Origin: Thermoleophilia bacterium
Lineage (GTDB): Bacteria; Actinomycetota; Thermoleophilia; Gaiellales; SKUG01
Direction: 5' to 3'
Length of the DNA: 17,274 nt
Assembly: GCA_020438525.1 (NCBI GenBank)
Contig: JAGQUL010000095.1
Span: forward strand, 1 to 17,274
The notes under the pieces are model-generated. The model ran no database searches, was not told where the DNA came from, and was given only the letters and a program-made list of their open reading frames with translations. A program made the position numbers and the translations under genes. Positions 7,777-13,816 of this stretch are shown piece by piece. Positions within the stretch are counted from its first letter, which is position 1, and each line of letters opens with the position of its first letter.

Positions 7777-9054
7777 ATGAGCGACGCACCCATGCACTCC
7801 CCGACTCCCGCCGCGACGATCGACCCCGAGCGCGTCAGCGCCGACTTCCCGATCCTCCAGGTCGGCCCCAACACGGGCCGCCGGCTCGCGTTCCTCGACA
7901 GCGCCGCCAGCGCGATGAAGCCGAACGCCGTGATCGACTCGCTGCGCGAGACCTACGAGACCGCGTACGCGAACGTGCACCGCGGCGTGTACCACCACGC
8001 AGCCGTCGCCACCGATCGCTTCGAGTCGACGCGCGAGAAGGTCCGCGCGCTGCTCAACGCGCGCAGCGCCCGCGAGGTGATCTTCACGCGCGGCACCACC
8101 GAGGCGATCAACCTCGTCGCCTACTCCTGGGGACGCGCGAACCTCGGCCCGGGCGACATCGTGGTCACCACGCAGCTCGAGCACCACTCCAACCTCGTGC
8201 CGTGGCAGCAGGCCTGCGCCGCGACCGGCGCCGAGCTCCGCTTCATCGAAGTGGACGACGACGGCGTGCTCGACACGTCCGACCTCGAGCGCCTTGCCGC
8301 GGGAGGTCGCGTTCGAATGGTGGCCGTGGTCCACGCATCCAACTCGCTCGGCACCATCGTTCCGCTCGACGTCGTCGTGCCGTGGGCGAAGTCGCACGAC
8401 GCGCTCGTGCTCGTCGACGGCGCACAGAGCGTGCCGCACCGCCCCGTGGACGTGCAGGCGCTCGGCATCGACTTCCTCGCGTTCAGCGGGCACAAGCTGA
8501 TGGGCCCGAGCGGCGCCGGTGCCCTCTGGGGTCGCGAGGAGCTGCTCGCCGAGATGCCGCCGTGGCAGTTCGGCGGCGAGATGATCCGTCGCGTCAGCTA
8601 CGACGCGACCACGTTCAACGACCTGCCATGGAAGTTCGAGGCCGGCACTCCCGCGATCGCCGAGGTGATCGCGATGGGTGCCGCGATCGACTACCTCCAC
8701 TCGATCGGCGGCCTCGCCGCGATCCATGCGCACGAGCACGACGTGACCGGCTACCTGCACCAGCAGCTGCTCGAGATCCCCGGCCTGCGCGCGCTCGGCC
8801 CGCCGCCCGGCGTCGAGCGAGGCGGCGTGGTGAGCTTCACGATGGAGGGCACGCACCCGCACGACATCGCCACGCTGCTCGACCAGCAGGACGTGAACGT
8901 GCGCGCCGGCCACCACTGCACGCAGCCGCTGATGCAGCGCCTCGGCGTGCACGCCACCGCCCGCGCCAGCACCTACGCCTATACGACCCGCGGGGACGTC
9001 GATCGGCTCGTCGAGGGCCTCGACGAGGTCCGGCGCGTGTTCAAGCTGGCCTGA
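7777..9054 (+). CDS. sufS: Cysteine desulfurase SufS
   Basis: 425 residues. This PLP enzyme takes sulfur from L-cysteine as a protein persulfide for Fe-S assembly. Seen in order: FLDSAASAMKP near the N-terminus, the NVHRGVYHHA segment, TRGTTEAINLVA, the QLEHHSNLVPW motif, the PLP-binding DGAQS (Asp214), the Schiff-base Lys240 in FSGHKLMGPSG, the FEAGTPAI segment, and the catalytic Cys381 in RAGHHCTQPLM. The last two motifs are typical of the SufS group (type II) rather than IscS. The start at 7777 has a -10-like box just before it; Met6 is an alternative start. sufU follows after 39 bases. sufB and sufD lie about 5.9 kb upstream on the same strand, separated by unrelated genes. Confidence 0.96.
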   Translation: MSDAPMHSPTPAATIDPERVSADFPILQVGPNTGRRLAFLDSAASAMKPNAVIDSLRETYETAYANVHRGVYHHAAVATDRFESTREKVRALLNARSAREVIFTRGTTEAINLVAYSWGRANLGPGDIVVTTQLEHHSNLVPWQQACAATGAELRFIEVDDDGVLDTSDLERLAAGGRVRMVAVVHASNSLGTIVPLDVVVPWAKSHDALVLVDGAQSVPHRPVDVQALGIDFLAFSGHKLMGPSGAGALWGREELLAEMPPWQFGGEMIRRVSYDATTFNDLPWKFEAGTPAIAEVIAMGAAIDYLHSIGGLAAIHAHEHDVTGYLHQQLLEIPGLRALGPPPGVERGGVVSFTMEGTHPHDIATLLDQQDVNVRAGHHCTQPLMQRLGVHATARASTYAYTTRGDVDRLVEGLDEVRRVFKLA

Positions 9055-9080
9055 GCATCCACGCAACTCGGCGATCCCGA

Positions 9081-9086
9081 TAGGCT
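9081..9086 (+). promoter_or_regulatory. Likely -10 box for sufU, leaderless
   Basis: GATAGGCT carries TAGGCT at 9081-9086, seven bases before the GTG of sufU. If real, sufU and the antiporter have their own promoter inside the 39-base gap after sufS. Confidence 0.4.
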
Positions 9087-9093
9087 TGGGCCC

Positions 9094-9525
9094 GTGAGCG
9101 ACGATCTCTACAGGGAATACATCCTCGAGCACTACCGCAACCCGCAGAACTACGGGACGCTCGAGGCACCCACGTTCGAGGCGGAGGGCCAGAACCCGCT
9201 CTGCGGTGACGAGCTGCACGTGCAGGTGCAGGTCGACGACGACGATCGCATCACCGCAGTGAAGTTCACCGGTCAGGGCTGCGCGATCAGCCAGGCCGCG
9301 ATGTCGATCCTCAGCGACGAGCTGATCGGCAAGACCTTCGCGGAGGTCGAGCAGATGAACCGCGACGACATCGTCGAGCTGCTCGGCATCGAGCTCACGC
9401 CTGTGCGCCTCAAGTGCGCGCTGCTCGGGCTCGTCGTGGTGAAGATGGGCATGCACGACCATGCCGGCACCGCGGCGCCTGCGGGCTGGGAAGGCGCGGA
9501 CGAGATCAGCTGGGGCCGCGAATGA
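9094..9525 (+). CDS. sufU: SufU-like sulfur acceptor / Fe-S assembly protein
   Basis: 143 residues from the GTG at 9094. In Gram-positive bacteria SufU binds zinc through three Cys and an Asp and takes the persulfide from SufS. Seen: YREYILEHYRNPQNYG, the first ligand pair Cys37 and Asp39 in PLCGDE, Cys63 in GQGCAISQAA, and Cys108 in VRLKCALLG. The Lys before the third Cys is the SufU pattern; IscU has His there. However, the spacing 37/63/108 is close to that of IscU (37/63/106 in E. coli). Thus the insertion of about 18 residues between the second and third Cys that marks Bacillus-type SufU is absent. A tail rich in Gly and Ala and ending in EGADEISWG follows. sufS lies immediately upstream, and the antiporter gene overlaps the stop by four bases. 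Confidence 0.88.
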   Translation: MSDDLYREYILEHYRNPQNYGTLEAPTFEAEGQNPLCGDELHVQVQVDDDDRITAVKFTGQGCAISQAAMSILSDELIGKTFAEVEQMNRDDIVELLGIELTPVRLKCALLGLVVVKMGMHDHAGTAAPAGWEGADEISWGRE

Positions 9526-11276
9526 CGGCTGCCGCGCTGGTCGCGGCAAGCTCCGCCGTCGAGACCCACAAGTCGGTCGGCGTGCTCGGCGACGTGGTGA
9601 TCGTGCTCGCGCTGTGCGTCGTGTTCGGGCTCGCGGCTCGCAAGCTCGGCCAGAGCGTGCTGGTCGGATACCTGATCGCCGGCGTGGTGGCTGGTGGCCC
9701 CACGTCGCTGCGGTTGATCGACGACCCGGCATCGCTGTCGTTCATGGGCGAGGTGGGCGTGGCGCTGCTTCTGTTCACCGTGGGTCTCGACCTGCCGCTC
9801 TCGAAGCTGCGCAAGCACGGCAGCACGGCGCTCGCTGCCGGCACCGGGCAGGTGCTGCTCACGAGCATCGTCGCCGGTGCGATCGCGAACGCGCTCGGTC
9901 GTCCCCATGCTGCGGCGTTCGTGGTGGCGGTGGCGGTGAGCCTGTCGAGCACCGCGGTGGTGATCCGCGTGCTGGCCGATCGCGCCGAGTCCGACAGCGT
10001 GCACGGGCTGGTCACCACCGGCGTGCTGATCGTGCAGGACGTGTTCGTGGTGCTGGTGCTGCTCGTGATCCCGCTGCTGCCCGGCTCGACCGCGGCAAGC
10101 GCCGATGCCGGTCTCGCCGCATCGATCGGAATCGCACTCGCGAAGCTCGTCGCCATCGTGGTGGGCATCGGTGCGGTCGAGCGGATCGCGCTGCGCAGGA
10201 TGTTCCGCGCCGCGAACGGCCACACGGCCCGCGAGCTGCTGGCGCTCGCCTCGCTCACGATCTCGCTCGGCGCGATCGGTGCGTGCTGGGCGCTCGACCT
10301 GTCTCCGGCGCTCGGCGGGTTCATCGCCGGCATCGTGATGGCCGATGCGGCGTACGCGCCGCAGGTGCGCAGCGAGATCGCGCCGATCCGGATGGGGCTG
10401 CTCGCCGTGTTCTTCGCGTACGTCGGCATGCTCGCCGACCTCGACTGGATGCTCGACAACCTGTGGGCGGTCGTGCTCGCGCTCGTCGGGATCATCGTCG
10501 GCAAGGCCGCGCTGGCGTTCGTCGCCGCGACCATCGCCCGCGTGCCGCGACCGGCAGCGATCATGTCGGCGGCATCGCTCGCACAGGTCGGCGAGTTCTC
10601 GTTCGTGGTGCTCACGCTCGGCACCAGCGTGGGGCTCGTGCATCCCGACACGCTGCAGCTGCTCGTCTCCACCTCGGTGCTGAGCCTGCTGCTCACGCCG
10701 GCGCTGATCCAGACCACGAGCCGCATGCAGCACGCACACACGCTCTCGCGCGGCGAGGACCTCGACGTGGACGACATGCCCAACGAGCATGCCGGGGGTG
10801 GGCAGGCGATCGTGGTCGGAGTCGGCCCGTCCGGGCGTAGCGTCGCTGCCGCGCTCGCTGGAAGCGGCGTGCCGCTGGTGGTGGTGGAGCTGAATCCGCG
10901 GCCCGACACGGGGCCGGGGGACGACGACGGTCTTCCCGCCGGCACGCGCGTGGTGTTCGGCGACGCCGGACGCCCCGAGATCCTCGCGCGCGCGGGAATC
11001 GCCGAAGCGCGCATCCTCGTGGTCACGGTGCCGGACCCCGTGGCGATCCGCACGATCATCCAGCAGTCACGCCAGCTCGCGCCGGACGTGCCGATCGTTG
11101 CGCGTGGTCGATACAACCGGTTCGTCGACGAGGTACGCGCGGCGGGCGCCGACGACGTGGTGGACGAGGAGAACGTCACCGGTCGCGAGCTCGCCGAGGT
11201 CGCCCTGCGCAGGCTCGTGCTCGCAGGCGACGTGGAGCGTCGTCGCAGCGCCGACCGACGTGGCTCGTCGTCGTAG
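9522..11276 (+). CDS. Kef-type monovalent cation/proton antiporter with C-terminal TrkA-N (RCK) domain
   Basis: 584 residues from an ATG that overlaps the sufU stop (ATGA, 9522-9525), which implies translational coupling. Residues about 20-400 form a CPA2-type antiporter domain with a dozen or so helices. Signs are GYLIAGVVAGG (49-59), EVGVALLLFTVGLDL (77-91), SLSSTAVVIRVLAD (140-153), VLIVQDVFVVLVLL (168-181, the conserved Gln-Asp), ALGGFIAGIVMAD (263-275) and AQVGEFSFV (354-362). Residues about 428-550 are a Rossmann-type TrkA-N nucleotide-binding domain with GVGPSG (433-438), an acidic residue ending the second strand (Glu456) and FGDA near 479-482. No TrkA-C domain is present. It should exchange K+ or Na+ for protons across the cytoplasmic membrane, gated by a bound nucleotide. 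Ion specificity cannot be read from the sequence. Confidence 0.92.
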   Translation: MTAAALVAASSAVETHKSVGVLGDVVIVLALCVVFGLAARKLGQSVLVGYLIAGVVAGGPTSLRLIDDPASLSFMGEVGVALLLFTVGLDLPLSKLRKHGSTALAAGTGQVLLTSIVAGAIANALGRPHAAAFVVAVAVSLSSTAVVIRVLADRAESDSVHGLVTTGVLIVQDVFVVLVLLVIPLLPGSTAASADAGLAASIGIALAKLVAIVVGIGAVERIALRRMFRAANGHTARELLALASLTISLGAIGACWALDLSPALGGFIAGIVMADAAYAPQVRSEIAPIRMGLLAVFFAYVGMLADLDWMLDNLWAVVLALVGIIVGKAALAFVAATIARVPRPAAIMSAASLAQVGEFSFVVLTLGTSVGLVHPDTLQLLVSTSVLSLLLTPALIQTTSRMQHAHTLSRGEDLDVDDMPNEHAGGGQAIVVGVGPSGRSVAAALAGSGVPLVVVELNPRPDTGPGDDDGLPAGTRVVFGDAGRPEILARAGIAEARILVVTVPDPVAIRTIIQQSRQLAPDVPIVARGRYNRFVDEVRAAGADDVVDEENVTGRELAEVALRRLVLAGDVERRRSADRRGSSS

Positions 11277-11537
11277 CCCGAGCCGTGCGGCGCCGGCCCC
11301 CTGCGGCCCCGCCGCGGCCCCACCCTGCCAACGCCTGCCCGAACCTGCGACACCGCCGAGCCCCGGTTGCGATGGAGGGGTGAGACACATCGACCGCCCC
11401 CATGGCGATGACGGCCACGCGCTCCACACCGAGCACGCGGACGCCACGGGAACCAGGCGGATCGACGGTCCACCCTCGCACAGACGCCGACCCATCCCCT
11501 TCCCCCCTCGGGCGGCGCACACCAGGAGGCAATCCCC

Positions 11538-12080
11538 ATGGCAGTACGCATCCGCGTGTACCCACAGACCGGCGCAATGGGCGGTCTTGGCATGAACGGG
11601 TACGGAGGCGCAGTCAGCGCCCAGACCTACTACAACAGCAAGCTCAACTCCCAGAAGCAGGTCTCCAACCTGCAGCTCGGATACGAGCGAGCCCTCGCCG
11701 ACGAGCGCATCGAGCGCGTCCGGCTCGAGGAGCGGCTCAAGAATCCCTACCTCCAGACAGCCGGGCTCGGCGCGTACGGCGCACTGCCGCTGCTCGCCGG
11801 CATGGGCGGTCTGGGTGGCCTGCCGCTCGCCTCGGCGTTCGGTGCCGGCCAGCTGCCGATCGCGACCCAGCTGCCGATGATGGCAGGCATGGGCAGCGGC
11901 CAGACGAACATCACGAACCAGACGTCGACGGGCGGTGCCGCACAGTCGGTCACCAACAGCAACGTCAACAACGTCTCGAGCGTCGTTCGCCCGATGGTCA
12001 CCCCCGGTGGCTGGGGCTACCCCCAGACCCCGTTCGGCGGCGGCGGATTCCTCTCCGGCCTGCTCGGCGCGCTCATCTAG
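11538..12080 (+). CDS. Small Gly/Ala-rich protein with NQT/VTNSN motif (paralogue-like partner of the gene at 12509)
   Basis: 180 residues, family not recognised. AGGAGG (11524-11529) lies eight bases before the ATG and is one of the two strongest ribosome-binding sites in the window, which suggests high expression. Layout: a short basic strand (RIRVYPQTG), a Gly-rich stretch with Tyr, a charged helix likely to be coiled (about 38-69), a Gly/Leu/Ala/Met-rich segment (75-120), then NITNQT (124-129) and QSVTNSN (136-142), and a Gly/Pro/aromatic tail ending in a hydrophobic GGFLSGLLGALI. No signal peptide is seen. The gene at 12509 repeats the NxTNQT and QxVTNSN motifs in the same order. The 261 bases upstream hold no gene and no clear terminator for the antiporter. 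The composition suggests a structural, self-assembling or surface protein, but this is inference only. Confidence 0.78.
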   Translation: MAVRIRVYPQTGAMGGLGMNGYGGAVSAQTYYNSKLNSQKQVSNLQLGYERALADERIERVRLEERLKNPYLQTAGLGAYGALPLLAGMGGLGGLPLASAFGAGQLPIATQLPMMAGMGSGQTNITNQTSTGGAAQSVTNSNVNNVSSVVRPMVTPGGWGYPQTPFGGGGFLSGLLGALI

Positions 12081-12148
12081 GCGCCAACGAGCTTTCTCCA
12101 CCCCCTGGTGAAGGCCCCTGGCCGGGCCGTATCCGCTGGCAGCTGCGT

Positions 12149-12186
12149 CGTGCAGCGTGCGACGACCGTCCGTTGCACGCTGCATG
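12149..12186 (+). repeat. Long hairpin, 16-bp stem with six-base loop
   Basis: Arms 12149-12164 and 12171-12186 pair over 16 positions with two G-U wobbles when read as + strand RNA; the loop is ACCGTC. It lies 69 bases after the stop of the gene at 11538. It is the strongest stem I found in the window. It is not followed by a T tract. Confidence 0.75.
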
Positions 12187-12203
12187 CCGCTCGCCCCTGG
12201 ATG

Positions 12204-12233
12204 CGGAAACGGCCCGGCCCGTGGCCGTTTTCG
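12204..12233 (+). terminator. Terminator-like hairpin, 11-bp stem with TTTT in 3' arm
   Basis: Arms 12204-12214 and 12223-12233 pair with one G-U wobble around an eight-base loop. The G/C-rich part is next to the loop and the 3' arm ends GTTTTCG, so the T run lies inside the stem base. This fits an intrinsic terminator for the gene at 11538 only loosely, and it may instead act together with the hairpin just upstream. Confidence 0.45.
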
Positions 12234-12329
12234 AGCACCAGAGCCCCACATGACGAGGCCATCGACGTAGCCACGTGGCCCTCGCAAAATACCTGCAAGG
12301 AACAGCATTCCATCGCTCGCTGATCCCCT

Positions 12330-12372
12330 TGCGGCCACCACCGGCCAGCCGCATGCCCCCGCGGTGGCCGCA
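12330..12372 (+). repeat. Perfect 10-bp inverted repeat with 23-base spacer
   Basis: TGCGGCCACC (12330-12339) and GGTGGCCGCA (12363-12372) are exact reverse complements. This could be an RNA stem in the leader of the gene at 12509 or a protein-binding site. Confidence 0.55.
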
Positions 12373-12466
12373 TCCTCCCCCCGCAGCCCGCAACGCTGCG
12401 ATGCCCACTCCCGGATAGACGGTTGCATGCTCGGCCACACCGCCCGGCATGCACGGAGTGGAGGTA

Positions 12467-12487
12467 CCCCGATCAGACCGATCGGGG
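12467..12487 (+). promoter_or_regulatory. Hairpin directly upstream of ribosome-binding site
   Basis: CCCCGATC and GATCGGGG are perfect eight-base arms around AGACC. The stem ends five bases before AGGAGG (12493-12498), which serves the ATG at 12509. Such a stem could stabilise the mRNA 5' end, keep the ribosome-binding site open, or be an operator. Confidence 0.6.
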
Positions 12488-12508
12488 CCAACAGGAGGAG
12501 ACGGCCGA

Positions 12509-12949
12509 ATGGCTACCGTCCAGAGCGCACCCGCGGTCACGCCGCAGGTGCAGTCACTGCCGACCACGGCGCTTGCGAGCCCGTACGACGGCACCAACCC
12601 CGCCGGCGGCATGCCGATCATGGGGAACCAGGTCGGAGGTGCGGTCCCGCAGCTCACCGGCCTCTCGAGCGGCCGACCGCAGGTCAACGCGACCAACCAG
12701 ACGGCGCTCGCCCAGGGAGACGTCAACCAGACGGTGACGAACTCCAACCAGTACACGAACAAGTACTACAACATCGTCGTGCCGAACGGCTACGGCGGTA
12801 TCGGGAGCTCCTTCGGAGGGATCTCGAGCCTGTTCGGCGGCTGGAACTCACCCGGGAACTCGTTCATCGATCCCAAGACAGGCGTGCTGTACGTGCAGCA
12901 GGAGACCGGATTCACCGGTTGGCTCAAGCGCCTGTTCCGGGGGTACTGA
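12509..12949 (+). CDS. Small Gly/Asn/Ser-rich protein with NQT/VTNSN motif
   Basis: 146 residues, family not recognised. The ATG at 12509 follows AGGAGG at 12493-12498; an in-frame ATG at 12449 would run through the hairpin and ribosome-binding site and was rejected. Layout: a Pro/Gln/Thr-rich start (1-50), a polar Asn/Gln/Thr block with NATNQT (60-65) and QTVTNSN (74-80), a Tyr/Asn stretch, a Gly/Ser/Phe-rich segment (93-117), and a small folded-looking tail (FIDPKTGVLYVQQETGFTGW) that ends in a basic helix, LKRLFRGY. The NxTNQT and QxVTNSN blocks also occur in the gene at 11538, with gaps of six and eight residues between them. This suggests two members of one family that diverged outside the motif. 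No signal peptide is seen. Function unknown; polymer-forming or surface roles are guesses from composition. Confidence 0.78.
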   Translation: MATVQSAPAVTPQVQSLPTTALASPYDGTNPAGGMPIMGNQVGGAVPQLTGLSSGRPQVNATNQTALAQGDVNQTVTNSNQYTNKYYNIVVPNGYGGIGSSFGGISSLFGGWNSPGNSFIDPKTGVLYVQQETGFTGWLKRLFRGY

Positions 12950-13095
12950 GATTCGATCGTGGTGACGCGTCCGAACCATGGCGACTGGTCCTCGCCCGGA
13001 TGCGAACCTCACCGCTTCGCCAGCAACGCCTGACGGTCCTCGTTGCGGCAGCGATCGAACATCGCAGTACCCCCCTCCCTCGCATCGCCGATTCC

Positions 13096-13128
13096 GGCCC
13101 GACGCGCGCATCGTTCGCACGTCGGGCC
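13096..13128. terminator. Hairpin between convergent genes
   Basis: GGCCCGACG (13096-13104) and CGTCGGGCC (13120-13128) are perfect nine-base arms around a 15-base loop. They lie between the + gene ending at 12949 and dcd, which ends at 13176 on the minus strand. A bidirectional terminator is likely from position; there is no T tract. The rest of the 226-base gap shows nothing I can name. Confidence 0.5.
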
Positions 13129-13175
13129 TCGGCTCTTCCCCGGCTCCGCCGACGCGGACGCGCGGCGCCGCGCGC

Positions 13176-13745
13176 CTACGCGAAGTTCAGGTGGTACTTC
13201 GACTCGGTCGGCTCGACCTGACCCTTGTACTTCGACGTGCCGCTCAGCGAGCCGCTGCCGTAGGGATTGTCGGCCGGCGTGGTCATCTGCAGGAAGCTGA
13301 TCTGGCCGATCTTCATGCCCGGGTAGATCGTGATCGGCAGCGTCGCGACGTTGCTCAGCTCGAGCGTGATCGTTCCCTCGAAGCCCGGATCGATGAACCC
13401 GGCAGTGGAGTGGATGAGCAGCCCGAGCCGCCCGAGCGAGCTCTTGCCCTCGAGCCGCGCCACGAGGTCGTCGCCGATCCGCACCTGCTCGGCGGTGGCG
13501 CCGAGCACGAACTCGCCCGGATGGAGGATGAACGGATCATCCTCGCCGGCGGTGATCAGCTCGGTCAGCCCCTCGGCCGACTCGCGCACGTCGATGCACG
13601 TGCGGCGATTGTTGCGGAACACCCGGAAGTGCGGGCCGACGCGAAGGTCGACGCTCGACGGCTGCACCAGCTCGTCGTCGAACGGCGTGATTCCCACGCG
13701 TCCTTCGGCGATCGCCTCGCGGATGGATCGGTCGCTCAGCACCAT
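13176..13745 (-). CDS. dcd: Bifunctional dCTP deaminase / dUTP diphosphatase
   Basis: 189 residues, very close to the roughly 190-residue actinobacterial Dcd. The enzyme converts dCTP to dUMP, the thymidylate precursor, without releasing dUTP. Seen: MVLSDRSIREAI at the start, DELVQPSSVDLRVG (24-37), LHPGEFVLG (74-82), the nucleotide-binding KSSLGRLGL (101-109), the catalytic block HSTAGFIDPGFEG (112-124) and TLELSNV (127-133) with the general-base Glu129, PGMKIGQISF, and a C-terminal SKYKGQ segment. HSTAGF is the form known from the bifunctional enzymes of Mycobacterium tuberculosis; the E. coli monofunctional enzyme has a different sequence there. The start at 13745 has GGGAG seven bases upstream on the minus strand. 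The longer open frame upstream overlaps the DUF2254 gene and is a shadow. Confidence 0.95.
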   Translation of the reverse strand: MVLSDRSIREAIAEGRVGITPFDDELVQPSSVDLRVGPHFRVFRNNRRTCIDVRESAEGLTELITAGEDDPFILHPGEFVLGATAEQVRIGDDLVARLEGKSSLGRLGLLIHSTAGFIDPGFEGTITLELSNVATLPITIYPGMKIGQISFLQMTTPADNPYGSGSLSGTSKYKGQVEPTESKYHLNFA

Positions 13746-13816
13746 GGTGTCACTCCCTCGCTCGCGTGCGGCACGTCGTGGATTGTCGCACGCCGTCCGG
13801 CGCGGCGCGCGGCGCG

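Larger units (their letters stand above)
12081..12508 (+). other. 428-base non-coding region with four strong inverted repeats
   Basis: No coding frame here is convincing; the open frames are short, lack ribosome-binding sites and have mixed composition. The stretch holds, in order, a 16-base-pair hairpin (12149-12186), an 11-base-pair hairpin with TTTT in its 3' arm (12204-12233), a 10-base-pair inverted repeat with a long loop (12330-12372), and an 8-base-pair hairpin just before a ribosome-binding site (12467-12487). Between them lies an A-richer patch (about 12284-12312) that could hold a promoter. It may combine a terminator for the upstream gene, a long 5' leader for the downstream gene, or an unannotated structured RNA. 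Confidence 0.6.

Noticed and set aside
7768..9732. 654-residue open frame on the minus strand
   Set aside because: It is opposite sufS, sufU and the start of the antiporter gene, which have full family motifs on the + strand. The product is low-complexity shadow.
11287..11315. GCGGCG / CGCCGC inverted repeat after the antiporter gene as a terminator
   Set aside because: The arms are only six bases around a 17-base loop in a run of G/C-only sequence, where such matches arise by chance.
9506..11593. 695-residue open frame on the minus strand
   Set aside because: It is opposite the antiporter gene. The Ser/Thr/Arg/Pro-rich product has no domain signs.
12108..12323. 71-residue open frame in the non-coding region between the two NQT-motif genes
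   Set aside because: It starts at a GTG without a ribosome-binding site, runs through two strong hairpins, and has a composition unlike coding sequence of this genome.
11365..12455. Shared leader motif (CGGTTGC..., then ACCGCCC...CATG) upstream of both NQT-motif genes
   Set aside because: The gap between the two blocks differs by about ten bases and so does the distance to the start codon. The match is too weak to call a common promoter.
12950..13175. Possible tRNA or small RNA in the gap before dcd
   Set aside because: I found no cloverleaf, no TTC-loop consensus and no acceptor stem. Only a terminator-like hairpin is supported.
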